Positions 1-7,952 of a stretch of DNA of 64,000 nucleotides are shown one piece after another (position 1 is the stretch's first letter; each line of letters opens with the position of its first letter). The stretch is from Bacteroidia bacterium (lineage in GTDB: Bacteria > Bacteroidota > Bacteroidia > Flavobacteriales > Flavobacteriaceae): positions 62,001 to 126,000 of the forward strand of contig JAUIBW010000011.1 in NCBI GenBank assembly GCA_030427585.1, in the 5' to 3' direction. Below the pieces are notes generated by a model. The model saw nothing but the letters and a program-made list of their open reading frames with translations, was not told the origin of the DNA and made no database searches. A program made the translations under genes and the position numbers.

Positions 1-592
1 ATCCTTTTTCATCAGAAAACCCTTCAAGGTATGTAGAATTATTAGCGACTAAGACCACTTTGGCATTTTTAATCGATTCTTCCTTTTCATTTATCGCTTT
101 AATAGTAAAAATGAAAGGTTTTGGATTGATCAGGGTAGAAATTTTTGACCATTTACTTTTCAAAAAGGTTTGGTCTTTTTTTAGTTTTTTTTCGATCAAC
201 CCTGCAAATTCGTCTGGACTTCTATCTTTCAAGTTAATATATCCTACTGTTTTCAATACCCCAGGAATCTCTGTATCATCAAATCTAGCTGGTAAAATAT
301 ACTCTCTACTTTCCTGAAATGCCCTTGCTTGCATAGAGGCTCTCTCATGGTTGGTCCATAATTTTTGATTGTAAAACCCAGATATAAATAATACTGTATA
401 TCTTGCCCTGTTTTGATAAATCTCGGATAAGTACTCATATAAGTTTTTACCCCATAAGTTTGTTTCTTCAAACAGGTCATAAAACACTTTGACTCCTCTT
501 ATCCTGAGGCTATTGGCAACCTCTTCTACATATGCTCTATTCTCTCCAGCAAAAGAAAGCGCAACATCATATTCATAATTCTTGTTTTTCAT
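1..592 (-). CDS. TIR-domain protein, partial (3' end outside window)
   Basis: The reading frame starts at the ATG at 590-592 and runs open to the window edge (about 197 residues). Residues 6-135 are a TIR domain: YDVALSFAGE at the start of the first strand, the LWGKNLYEYL helix, VLFIS, and W79-TNHE83 where TIR NADases carry their glutamate, then ILPARFDDTEIPG. Bacterial TIR proteins are often NAD-cleaving defence or signalling enzymes; E83 is a candidate catalytic residue by position only. After residue 150 the chain changes character (IKNAKVVLVANNST then GFSDEKG), which looks like the start of a CarboxypepD_reg-like beta-sandwich. A Bacteroidota promoter and paired palindromes lie just upstream. 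It is transcribed in the same direction as the eCIS genes but is separated from them by 328 bp. Activity and partner domains cannot be judged without the missing C-terminus. Confidence 0.85.
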   Translation of the reverse strand, partial: MKNKNYEYDVALSFAGENRAYVEEVANSLRIRGVKVFYDLFEETNLWGKNLYEYLSEIYQNRARYTVLFISGFYNQKLWTNHERASMQARAFQESREYILPARFDDTEIPGVLKTVGYINLKDRSPDEFAGLIEKKLKKDQTFLKSKWSKISTLINPKPFIFTIKAINEKEESIKNAKVVLVANNSTYLEGFSDEKG

Positions 593-652
593 CACTGACT
601 TCTTTTTCTTTTTAACCTAAAACTGACTAATTTTTACTAAAAACCGCTGTTA

Positions 653-660
653 CAAAATTA
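653..660 (-). promoter_or_regulatory. TAnnTTTG -7 box of the TIR gene
   Basis: On the minus strand this reads TAATTTTG, a perfect match to the Bacteroidota -7 consensus, 60 bp upstream of the TIR start codon. A TTG that could serve as the -33 element lies 22 nt further upstream, inside the palindrome at 671-685. Confidence 0.6.
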
Positions 661-670
661 CTCTGTTTAT

Positions 671-704
671 TTGGAATATTTCCAATTTTTATAGGAAATA
701 TTCC
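671..704. promoter_or_regulatory. Paired GGAAT/ATTCC palindromes (candidate operator)
   Basis: Two near-palindromes, TTGGAATATTTCCAA (671-685) and GGAAATATTCC (694-704), are centred 21 bp apart, two helical turns. They overlap the inferred -33 region of the TIR promoter. An element with the same arm sequence, the same 21-bp spacing and the same distance to its -7 box lies at 30553-30584 in front of the radical SAM gene. This layout suggests a dimeric transcription factor binding twice on one DNA face; the factor is not identifiable here. Confidence 0.55.
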
Positions 705-920
705 AACAAAACTTTTACTTTTAAACCGTAAAAAACGGGGGTGCTCAGAAGCATAAAATCTTTAGTAATAGATGAAAAATTTGTTATCAATCATTCGGAA
801 ATATGATAGTAATAACTTTATTGAAAAAGATAGGGATCAATTTTTTAAGAAATAATAAAGATAGTTTTGGGTAAAAATCTGGTACAAAGATTAGGGTGTA
901 AAAACCTGTTTAAATATGAT

Positions 921-2249
921 CTAATTTAATTTTCCTGATTTAATAAACTCTCTTTTTATTCCATCAGTTATATCGTGATACGAAACTTTTATACTTTCTT
1001 TAGCAAGTACATTAAGACAGACATATTGTACTACATTCATAATATCTGCACCCGTTAAGTCAAATTTTTGTGCAAGTTGTTTTAGGTCAACACCTTTATC
1101 TAATTTAAGACTATCAGGAAAAGCTCTCTGCCATAGATATAAGCGTTCTTGTACTCTTGGTATTGGGAAATGAATAATAGATTGAAAACGTCTTACAAAG
1201 GCTTCATCAATATTACTTTTAAAGTTTGAAGCTAAAATAATTAGGCCTTGATAAGTTTCAATCCTTTGAAGAAGATAAGCAACCTCTTGATTTGCATAGC
1301 GGTCATGAGAATTTTGAACTTGAGTTCGTCTTCCGAAAAGGGCATCAGCTTCATCAAAAAACAAAATCCAATCTCTATTTTCAGCTCTATTAAAAAGGTT
1401 GGCCAAGTTTTTCTCAGTTTCTCCTATATATTTTGATACAACCGATGATAAATCAACTCTATAGATGTCTCTATTTGTGTATTTTCCTAGTAAGTTTGCT
1501 GTAAGAGTTTTACCTGTTCCCGGAGGGCCATAAAATAAAGCACGATATCCAGGTTTTAACTTACTTCTCATTTTTAATTTATCTAATAATACTTCTTTAT
1601 ATTTGAGCCAGGTAAATATATCTTGTATTTGTGTTAAAGTCGATTTTGGTAATACAAGATCTTCCCAGGTTTGTTCTGTTGTAATTCGTGCTGCGGGAAA
1701 CTCTGAACTAAAACTAGGTCTTGTCATTTTTCCTAAGGTTATTTTTTCAACATATTCTCTTTCTATAATAAGTTGACCACTCATTTCTGGTTCATTTTTT
1801 TCTGGTTCTGCTAATCGTAATATTTGTTTTTTGGCAAGCCAATGGTCTGGAGAGAATAGGTGTTGAATTTGAAATCGATCTTCAAGATTCTCACCAGCCA
1901 AAATGAAGAGTGCAGTCTCTCCCGAAGGTAAAAAACCTCTATGCCCCTTACCTCTTACCCCTCCTAAATGAGGAAACGTACCACCATTTGGATACACTCT
2001 TTGGATAAGGCGGTCGAAATAATGAGGGCGAATATGCGGAACCAGGGCAAGAGTAATAATTACTAATTCATTAAAATCAATTTTTGACACAGGAAAATGT
2101 TGGATTAGTGCTGAAGACCAAGAGTCAAAATCTTTAAAATCAACTTCAAAATTTGTATTGGTTTCAAAAGATTTTAGTCTACTTAATATTAAACTCTGTA
2201 TTCCTAATAAAGCATTTTCTAATGAAACATTAATATCCTCAGTAATCAT
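921..2249 (-). CDS. eCIS AAA+ ATPase (Afp15/Pvc15-like)
   Basis: 442 aa. The C-terminal half is an AAA+ module: Walker A GPPGTGKT at 241-248, Walker B ILFFDE at 295-300, a sensor-1 Asn near 342 and an arginine-finger pair at R353-R354. The N-terminal 200 residues are the variable domain usual for eCIS ATPases, with a PHLGG segment near 93-97. Such ATPases are encoded in nearly all eCIS loci (Afp15, Pvc15) and are thought to remodel or load proteins during assembly or cargo packing; the exact role is unsettled. It is the last gene of the operon, 3 bp after the repeat-bearing DUF4157 gene, a position that fits an effector-loading or chaperone task. All core ATPase residues are present. Confidence 0.93.
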   Translation of the reverse strand: MITEDINVSLENALLGIQSLILSRLKSFETNTNFEVDFKDFDSWSSALIQHFPVSKIDFNELVIITLALVPHIRPHYFDRLIQRVYPNGGTFPHLGGVRGKGHRGFLPSGETALFILAGENLEDRFQIQHLFSPDHWLAKKQILRLAEPEKNEPEMSGQLIIEREYVEKITLGKMTRPSFSSEFPAARITTEQTWEDLVLPKSTLTQIQDIFTWLKYKEVLLDKLKMRSKLKPGYRALFYGPPGTGKTLTANLLGKYTNRDIYRVDLSSVVSKYIGETEKNLANLFNRAENRDWILFFDEADALFGRRTQVQNSHDRYANQEVAYLLQRIETYQGLIILASNFKSNIDEAFVRRFQSIIHFPIPRVQERLYLWQRAFPDSLKLDKGVDLKQLAQKFDLTGADIMNVVQYVCLNVLAKESIKVSYHDITDGIKREFIKSGKLN

Positions 2250-2252
2250 ATA

Positions 2253-3326
2253 TTATCCTTTTTGTTGTACCACATGAGTTAGTTCATGAACCAATAAATG
2301 TTTCCCTTCACGGGAATAAGGATCGTATTTCCCGATATTAAAATAAATATCATAACCATGGGTAAAAGCCTGAGCGTTTAACATTGCAGATAATTCAATT
2401 GCCTTTTCATCTGTATGAATACGTACATTAGAAAAATCAGCCTTCATCTCTGATTCTAATTCTACTTTTATCTCTTCTGGTAAGGGTATACCCTGTCCTT
2501 TGGTTTCTTGAATCATACTTTCTACAGATTCCATGGTATTAGCTTCACCTATATTTCTTTCTTTTTTATCTGAAGATTTGCTCTTAGTTTGGAATGCTGC
2601 ATCCTGTTCTTCGGCTTGTCGTTGAATACGTTTTGCTGCGGGTTCTTCCTCCTCTGCTTGCCTCTGAATACGCTTAGCAGCTGGCTCCTCCTCTTCTGCC
2701 TGTCTTTGAATACGTTTAGTTGCTGGCTCTTCTTCCTCCGCTTGACGTTGAATACGCTTTGTAGCCGGCTCTTCCTCCTCTGCTTGTCTCTGGATTTGTT
2801 TTGCAGCAGGTTCTTCTTCCTCGGCTTGCCTCTGAATACGCTTAGCAGCTGGCTCCTCCTCTTCTGCCTGTCTTTGAATACGTTTAGTTGCTGGCTCTTC
2901 TTCCTCCGCTTGCCTCTGAATACGCTTAGTAGCTGGCTCTTCTTCCTCCGCTTGTCTCTGGATTTGTTTTGCAGCAGGTTCTTCTTCCTCGGCTTGCCTC
3001 TGAATACGCTTAGCAGCTGGCTCTTCCTCCTCTGCTTGTCTCTGGATTTGTTTTGTTGCAGGTTCTTCCTCCTCGGCTTGTCTTTGTACCGACTGTTTCC
3101 CGAAGGCTTCTCCGGTAGACTCATCTTTATTGTTTTGTAGCACATGATCGGCCATAGCATCTGCTTCTTTTTCAAAAGGGCTACTAGGATCACCTACCTC
3201 TAATTTGGCCTGAAAGAAATTATCACTCCCGGTATTTTCTTTTCCTTTGGTTTCTTTATTCGAAAAAAATGGATCGTTTTCTTCTTTTCTACGTTTGTTT
3301 GGTCTACGCGGTCTTATTTTTTTCAT
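2253..3326 (-). CDS. DUF4157 protein with eleven 14-residue repeats
   Basis: 357 aa. Residues 38-62 carry the FFQAKLxVG...PFEKEADAMAD segment that precedes DUF4157 domains. Then come eleven units of IQRQAEEEEPA(A/T)K(R/Q) at residues 80-233 and a degenerate twelfth. The C-terminus (about 275-357) is DUF4157 itself, ending in a HELTH zinc-peptidase motif (347-351) and VVQQKG, after which the protein stops. DUF4157 usually marks the N-terminus of eCIS cargo, but here no toxin domain follows. The repeats are strongly acidic and probably helical. It may be an adaptor, a stand-alone peptidase, or a cargo whose toxic part was lost. It sits between the WD40-like gene and the ATPase gene (3-bp gap), so it is part of the effector end of the operon. 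Confidence 0.88.
   Translation of the reverse strand: MKKIRPRRPNKRRKEENDPFFSNKETKGKENTGSDNFFQAKLEVGDPSSPFEKEADAMADHVLQNNKDESTGEAFGKQSVQRQAEEEEPATKQIQRQAEEEEPAAKRIQRQAEEEEPAAKQIQRQAEEEEPATKRIQRQAEEEEPATKRIQRQAEEEEPAAKRIQRQAEEEEPAAKQIQRQAEEEEPATKRIQRQAEEEEPATKRIQRQAEEEEPAAKRIQRQAEEEEPAAKRIQRQAEEQDAAFQTKSKSSDKKERNIGEANTMESVESMIQETKGQGIPLPEEIKVELESEMKADFSNVRIHTDEKAIELSAMLNAQAFTHGYDIYFNIGKYDPYSREGKHLLVHELTHVVQQKG
2628..3089 (-). repeat. Eleven tandem 42-bp coding repeats
   Basis: The DNA encoding residues 80-233 of the DUF4157 protein consists of eleven in-frame 42-bp units. Units differ mainly by synonymous changes and by A/T and R/Q alternation. The pattern of variants (for example TKR TKR AKR AKQ occurring twice) points to multi-unit duplication. 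Because 42 is a multiple of three, gain or loss of units would change length but keep the frame. Confidence 0.95.
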
Positions 3327-3354
3327 TGTTTTTTGTTTTAAAGTTTATATACCC

Positions 3355-4350
3355 TTAATTTTCTGTGTCAAATGATATAATATTAATTTTTCCATCCATC
3401 CCGGAAGTATACAATGCATTTCCGACTCGATCATAACCCAATGATGTTATTTCTCCATCATGTAATTTCTCCATAAATAAAGTTTCACCATCAGTTAATC
3501 TATTGATTAGAACATATCCATATTTAGAACCTCTTATAACAAATTTCTCATCAGGATGAAATATGATGTTTTTATAAGCTCCCATTCTCTCATTGAACAA
3601 CTCGATTAGCGTTCTTGTATATGGTATCCCTGTCCATAAAAAATCTCCATCAGGTATTATACCTGAAACAACTAAAAACTTATATTTTTCAGAAATAAAA
3701 ACATTAGCAACTTGCAAGGGAGCATTCAAAATTTCTTCTAATGTTTTATTAGTTTTCCAGTTAATTCGTAAGACTTTTCCTGTATTATTTCCACAGACTA
3801 ATATTTCATTATCGCGATCAGTAAATACCCCCTGTGCAGCTCTATTGAAATATGGCTTATTCTTTTGGTAATCTGGATATTGCCACGTAAACTGAAACGA
3901 ATCGTATGACCAATTCTTTGTAATTTCTCCTCCAACATAGTTTTTCAAAAACCATAATTTTTCATTTTTTTGCCAATCCCATATTTCCAAATAATTCCCG
4001 ATAATCATCAACAGATTATCTTTAAATTTTACTTGCCTTATTTTATTGTTAGCTTTAAAAACTGATATCTTTTCTAAGGACTTATAATTAATTATATTGA
4101 TCTCACTTTCATTTAACACATAACATAAAAGATCGTGTTGAGGCATAAAACTTAAGGTATTTAAAGATTTCATGGAAGACTTTACGATATAGTTGGATTT
4201 TTGAGTGTCTAAATTCAAAATAATCAAAGAATTACTTCCATTAAGTTCTAATTGACCAAATGCCATTATTGGGTATTTCTCTGAGATATCAAAGAATGAA
4301 ATAGATACATCATTTTCTGATTTTATATTTTGAATGGAAAAGTTTTTCAT
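3355..4350 (-). CDS. WD40-like beta-propeller protein next to effector
   Basis: 331 aa without a signal peptide or membrane segment. The sequence is beta-rich with WD40/YVTN-style blades: LxIWDW near 121-126, NTGKVLRINW near 190, and a C-terminal blade GEITSLGYDRVGNALYTSG followed by DGKINIIS. It starts 17 bp after the stop codon of the DUF4157-HNH effector, so the two are almost certainly co-translated. The tight pairing with a nuclease effector makes an immunity or cargo-chaperone role plausible, but this is inference from position; eCIS effectors aimed at eukaryotes often lack immunity genes. No catalytic motif was found. The blade repeats are weak, so the family assignment is tentative while the gene itself is clear. 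Confidence 0.72.
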   Translation of the reverse strand: MKNFSIQNIKSENDVSISFFDISEKYPIMAFGQLELNGSNSLIILNLDTQKSNYIVKSSMKSLNTLSFMPQHDLLCYVLNESEINIINYKSLEKISVFKANNKIRQVKFKDNLLMIIGNYLEIWDWQKNEKLWFLKNYVGGEITKNWSYDSFQFTWQYPDYQKNKPYFNRAAQGVFTDRDNEILVCGNNTGKVLRINWKTNKTLEEILNAPLQVANVFISEKYKFLVVSGIIPDGDFLWTGIPYTRTLIELFNERMGAYKNIIFHPDEKFVIRGSKYGYVLINRLTDGETLFMEKLHDGEITSLGYDRVGNALYTSGMDGKINIISFDTEN

Positions 4351-4367
4351 ATTTTCTATTAATTGAT

Positions 4368-7300
4368 TTATACTGGATTTCCATTATCATCTGTAAATGG
4401 TTGTCCATTAACTGTTCTATCATCGGATTTAGAACTTGTGAAATCTGGACCAACCCAAGTATTATATCTTCCCTTGGGTCTTCTATTATTAAAATCTGCA
4501 CTAACTAATCTTAAATTAGCTGATTCCGTTAATTGTTGTAACCTTTCTGAGTCGTCGGTATTATTTCCAGCAGTTCCTCCGGTATTACCTCCAGTGTTCC
4601 AGCGGTGAGTTAAGTCATCTATATGATCGACAGCATATCCTAATTTCGGAGCGTTAGGATCATATGTGTTTATATCTGCTCCCGGATCAACTTTACCTTG
4701 TGCAATAAGGCTTGCCCATACGCTCATATTTTTACTAGTTTTTGCAGCCGTTACGTCAGCTATTAATTGTGTTTGCTGTGCACTTATAATAGAAGCTCTC
4801 GCAGCACTCCATCCTGATGAGTAAAAATTCGCCCTTACATCAAACCCTGACGGCAAATTTCTTCTCGCCGGAATAGGTGCTTCTAGGGTAATTTCATATT
4901 CCTGGTTATTAAACTTTTCGATAAATGAATCCAAGGCGACTCTTCTTACCACTGTAGTCTCGAGACCTTGTTGTAATGATATCGTTTTTCCTGCCTCATC
5001 AATCTGCTTGATTGTGAATATTTTACCATCTGATTTTCTTTTCAATCTCACTCCTGTTGCTAAACCATCAGGTAAAGTTGTCCCCTTAATACCAGTAATT
5101 GCATCTTTATCACTACTCGTATTAGGAGCAATGGTCACTGTGAAATCAATATCATTGTCTTCTTTATCAGGTTCTGGTGAAGTAAAACTTATCGTAATTT
5201 TAATATTATCTTTTAACTCAGGCTGATAAGTTTGTTCAATTTCTCTAGCCTTTGCTATTTTTTCTGCACGTACCTGATCATATGTTTTTTCTCCTACTTC
5301 TCCTTGCTTCATATCGGAGATAGCCTTTTTAATTATCTCTTCATGCTTTTTATCATCTTTACTTTTTAAGAAGTTTTTCGCCTTATTTTTAACCCAAAGA
5401 ATCATTTTATCCAAAGCTTTATCGATAGGATCTCTTATTTTTTTAAGAATATTTTGTAAAGCCTCTCCTATCTTACCCAACCCAACAAATTCGGCTAAAA
5501 AGCTTACTGCCAATACCAGCAAACCTTTCATAGTATTCACAATTTTCATAGCTGCTGGTTGGAGGTTTCCTTCGGCTATCTCTACAATAGAATTTAGGAA
5601 AGCCATACCCACCTGAATAATTTTTCGTATTCGCTGTATAAATACTTGAATAGCTCCCCAAATTGATATAATAGCTTGTATAAATCCTGCTCCGGGAACA
5701 AAGAAACTTACGATCTTTGCCACTGCTTTAGTTACTACAGTTTGGGTTACCCAATTAATAACTTCACTAATAACTGTATCTTGCAGATTTGAAAGATGTT
5801 CCATAATTTTTTCCCATGCCGCAGCTGGTCCTTCAGTAACTAATAACTGAATAAGTTCAAAGCCTTCTTCCAGAACTACTACGGGTCCTTCACCAAGATG
5901 TTCAACCAATTTGGCCCTAATATTTTCCCAGGTCAATCCTAATACCGAAAGTATAAACTTTAAGATCTCAACAAAGTCAAAACTTACGGGTATATACACT
6001 CCTGCTCCTGCCAAAGTCCCTGTAAGCCAGTCGATCAATACTTCTTTTAGGATCTTGCCAATATTCTCTTTGAAAATATTGAACCCCATTTTACCGGCCT
6101 GCAATAAATTCCCTAAGAAACTTCCGGGGTTTTGGAAAATAGATTTTAATGCTGCACCTGCCCTATTAAGGAAAGGCATGGCTCCAGGAGCAACTACTTC
6201 AAAAATTATTTTTAGCAACTCCCACATCGCATTGCCTGCCCACGAAATAAAATCTACCGCAAAACCTGCAAAAACACCTACGATTTTGGCAAATGCCCTG
6301 GGGACCACTACAATATCTACTATTGTAAGGGATTTTAAGGCATTCATAAAACGGGAAGGAATACTGCTCACTAACGACACTAATGCTTTCATGGCTCCCA
6401 TGAACCAGGCAAAGGCTCGTGGAATAGCATTCGCTTTTTTTATATTCTCCCAAATTTCTTCTTGGCCAATTAACTTCATAAAGCCTCCGATAAGGGTATC
6501 GGCGGTTTGAGGAACGGTTTCCCCGGTGATTGGATTTGTGCCTATTACTGCTATCAATAAATCCCAAGCTGGAGTACCTTCGGCAAGACTGGCCAAAGGT
6601 TTTAGAATAGCATCTTTAATGAAATTAAGAATATCCTTAACTAGCCCTTTTACAAAAGAGATGATCATTTTGATTGGGGCTGTAAATATTCGTTTTGCCC
6701 GAGGCCATAAACCACCAATATTCCAGGGGGCAAAATCACTTAAACTCAAGGTATCTACAAACTCCCAAAAAGCATCTTTAAGGGCACTACCAATATCTCC
6801 AAGGGTATCTAATTGCTGTACAATCCAATTTCCTACCTTATCAAAAATACCATGGTTATTAAGAGCTTCCCAAATCAAATTCCCTCCAGGTAAAAAGCCC
6901 ATAATACCCCTAAAGATATTCGCTGCATTTCTAGGAACATCCTGGCCATTGATTGGGTTAAAGCCTATAATAACTGTTAACATAGCAAAACCAGGAATAT
7001 TATTAGCTTTGTCTGCAGCCCAATTTCGTGCTCGTGATATGATACCACGTTGCACCATTGGCGGAGCACTTTGGTTCACATTTACTTTACGCTGAACTGG
7101 TGTTTTTGAAGCTCCTCCCTGCTGTACAACATGCGTTAATTCATGGGCCAATAATCGTGTTCCTTCTTTTTGTTCTGGCTGGTAGGCTCCTTCATTAAAA
7201 TAAATATCACTACCATGAGTAAATGCATGGGCCTGTACCTGGTTATTCATGGCAACAGCATTAGAATCTGTATGTACTCTCACTTTACCAAAATCTGCCC

Positions 7301-7922
7301 CAAAAGCTGATTCCATTTTTGATTTGGTTCCTTTAGAGAGAGATTTACCACCTCCTTTACTAGCATGTAATCGAGATTCAAACTGGGACGAAGTATCCTG
7401 GCCTTTTGCCATTTTACTTAAATTTACTTTCCGTTGGATCTCTCTGGTTTCAATTTCTGTAGTTTCTTCTTCCTTATGCTTGGTTGGAGGAGGAGCAGTA
7501 GTAGTAATAGCTTCAGCAACCGCAGAACGTTGCACTTCAGGATTATTTGCGGTATTTAAATCAAGTTCGGTAGGGGTTTCAAAAGCCGGTTTGCGTTGAA
7601 AAAAAGATAGTCTTTGTACATTAGTTCCCGTATCCCCAGGAGCGGGAGGTGCAACTGGGGGAAGAAATCCCTCACTTCCAGAATATATCGACTCCGTTAC
7701 CTCATCTGCTACCCTGTCGGCTTCTACTTCAAATGGGTCATTGATCTTATTGACTTGAAGTTTAGGTTGAAAAAAAGTTGTATTCTCAGAAGTGCTATCA
7801 TTTTTTGTAGTTGTATGTTCTGTACTTTCTATGATCGCAACACCACGTGACTCTTTAACACTTCTGTGCTGATTAGCAACAGAGGTAGTTGAAGAATCAT
7901 GTGATGTGCTAGTAGTAACCAT
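4368..7922 (-). CDS. DUF4157 eCIS effector with C-terminal HNH-like nuclease
   Basis: 1184 aa. The N-terminus has the FFQPKLQV...PFEVEADRVAD segment (50-73), then DUF4157 (about 190-268) with HELTH at 260-264. Dipeptide motifs VQR or IQR recur at about 102, 130, 162, 276 and 290. Residues 290-890 are long amphipathic helices with two related GxNPIxGxxVP units near 320 and 461. The last 90 residues read VDHI (D1099-H1100) ... NL (N1136) ... NN (1145-1146), the spacing of an HNH/HNN nuclease finger with lost zinc cysteines. This is the layout of eCIS cargo: loading leader, translocation-like middle, toxin tip. The WD40-like gene follows at 17 bp. The nuclease call rests on motif spacing; the target is unknown. 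Confidence 0.85.
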   Translation of the reverse strand: MVTTSTSHDSSTTSVANQHRSVKESRGVAIIESTEHTTTKNDSTSENTTFFQPKLQVNKINDPFEVEADRVADEVTESIYSGSEGFLPPVAPPAPGDTGTNVQRLSFFQRKPAFETPTELDLNTANNPEVQRSAVAEAITTTAPPPTKHKEEETTEIETREIQRKVNLSKMAKGQDTSSQFESRLHASKGGGKSLSKGTKSKMESAFGADFGKVRVHTDSNAVAMNNQVQAHAFTHGSDIYFNEGAYQPEQKEGTRLLAHELTHVVQQGGASKTPVQRKVNVNQSAPPMVQRGIISRARNWAADKANNIPGFAMLTVIIGFNPINGQDVPRNAANIFRGIMGFLPGGNLIWEALNNHGIFDKVGNWIVQQLDTLGDIGSALKDAFWEFVDTLSLSDFAPWNIGGLWPRAKRIFTAPIKMIISFVKGLVKDILNFIKDAILKPLASLAEGTPAWDLLIAVIGTNPITGETVPQTADTLIGGFMKLIGQEEIWENIKKANAIPRAFAWFMGAMKALVSLVSSIPSRFMNALKSLTIVDIVVVPRAFAKIVGVFAGFAVDFISWAGNAMWELLKIIFEVVAPGAMPFLNRAGAALKSIFQNPGSFLGNLLQAGKMGFNIFKENIGKILKEVLIDWLTGTLAGAGVYIPVSFDFVEILKFILSVLGLTWENIRAKLVEHLGEGPVVVLEEGFELIQLLVTEGPAAAWEKIMEHLSNLQDTVISEVINWVTQTVVTKAVAKIVSFFVPGAGFIQAIISIWGAIQVFIQRIRKIIQVGMAFLNSIVEIAEGNLQPAAMKIVNTMKGLLVLAVSFLAEFVGLGKIGEALQNILKKIRDPIDKALDKMILWVKNKAKNFLKSKDDKKHEEIIKKAISDMKQGEVGEKTYDQVRAEKIAKAREIEQTYQPELKDNIKITISFTSPEPDKEDNDIDFTVTIAPNTSSDKDAITGIKGTTLPDGLATGVRLKRKSDGKIFTIKQIDEAGKTISLQQGLETTVVRRVALDSFIEKFNNQEYEITLEAPIPARRNLPSGFDVRANFYSSGWSAARASIISAQQTQLIADVTAAKTSKNMSVWASLIAQGKVDPGADINTYDPNAPKLGYAVDHIDDLTHRWNTGGNTGGTAGNNTDDSERLQQLTESANLRLVSADFNNRRPKGRYNTWVGPDFTSSKSDDRTVNGQPFTDDNGNPV

Positions 7923-7952
7923 ATCTATATCATACTAGATTGAAATCTGAAT

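Larger units (their letters stand above)
593..920. other. Intergenic region between eCIS operon end and TIR gene
   Basis: AT-rich 328 bp. It holds the TIR gene promoter and a paired palindrome (listed separately) in its left half. The right half, the 3' side of the AAA+ ATPase gene, shows no convincing intrinsic terminator and no open frame that looks coding. Confidence 0.6.

Noticed and set aside
253..480. 75-aa minus-strand ORF
   Set aside because: It is out of frame with, and lies inside, the TIR gene, whose motifs are clear.
2628..3089. CRISPR-like array
   Set aside because: The units are contiguous 42-bp in-frame coding repeats without spacers.
2549..3193. Long alternative frame in the minus strand, rich in Lys and Arg, and a plus-strand frame at 2589-3140
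   Set aside because: Both are produced by the 42-bp repeats read in other frames and overlap the well-supported DUF4157 gene.
5911..7095. Plus-strand frames of 189 and 199 aa inside the effector gene
   Set aside because: They are antisense shadows of the helical middle of the effector; no motif or start signal supports them.
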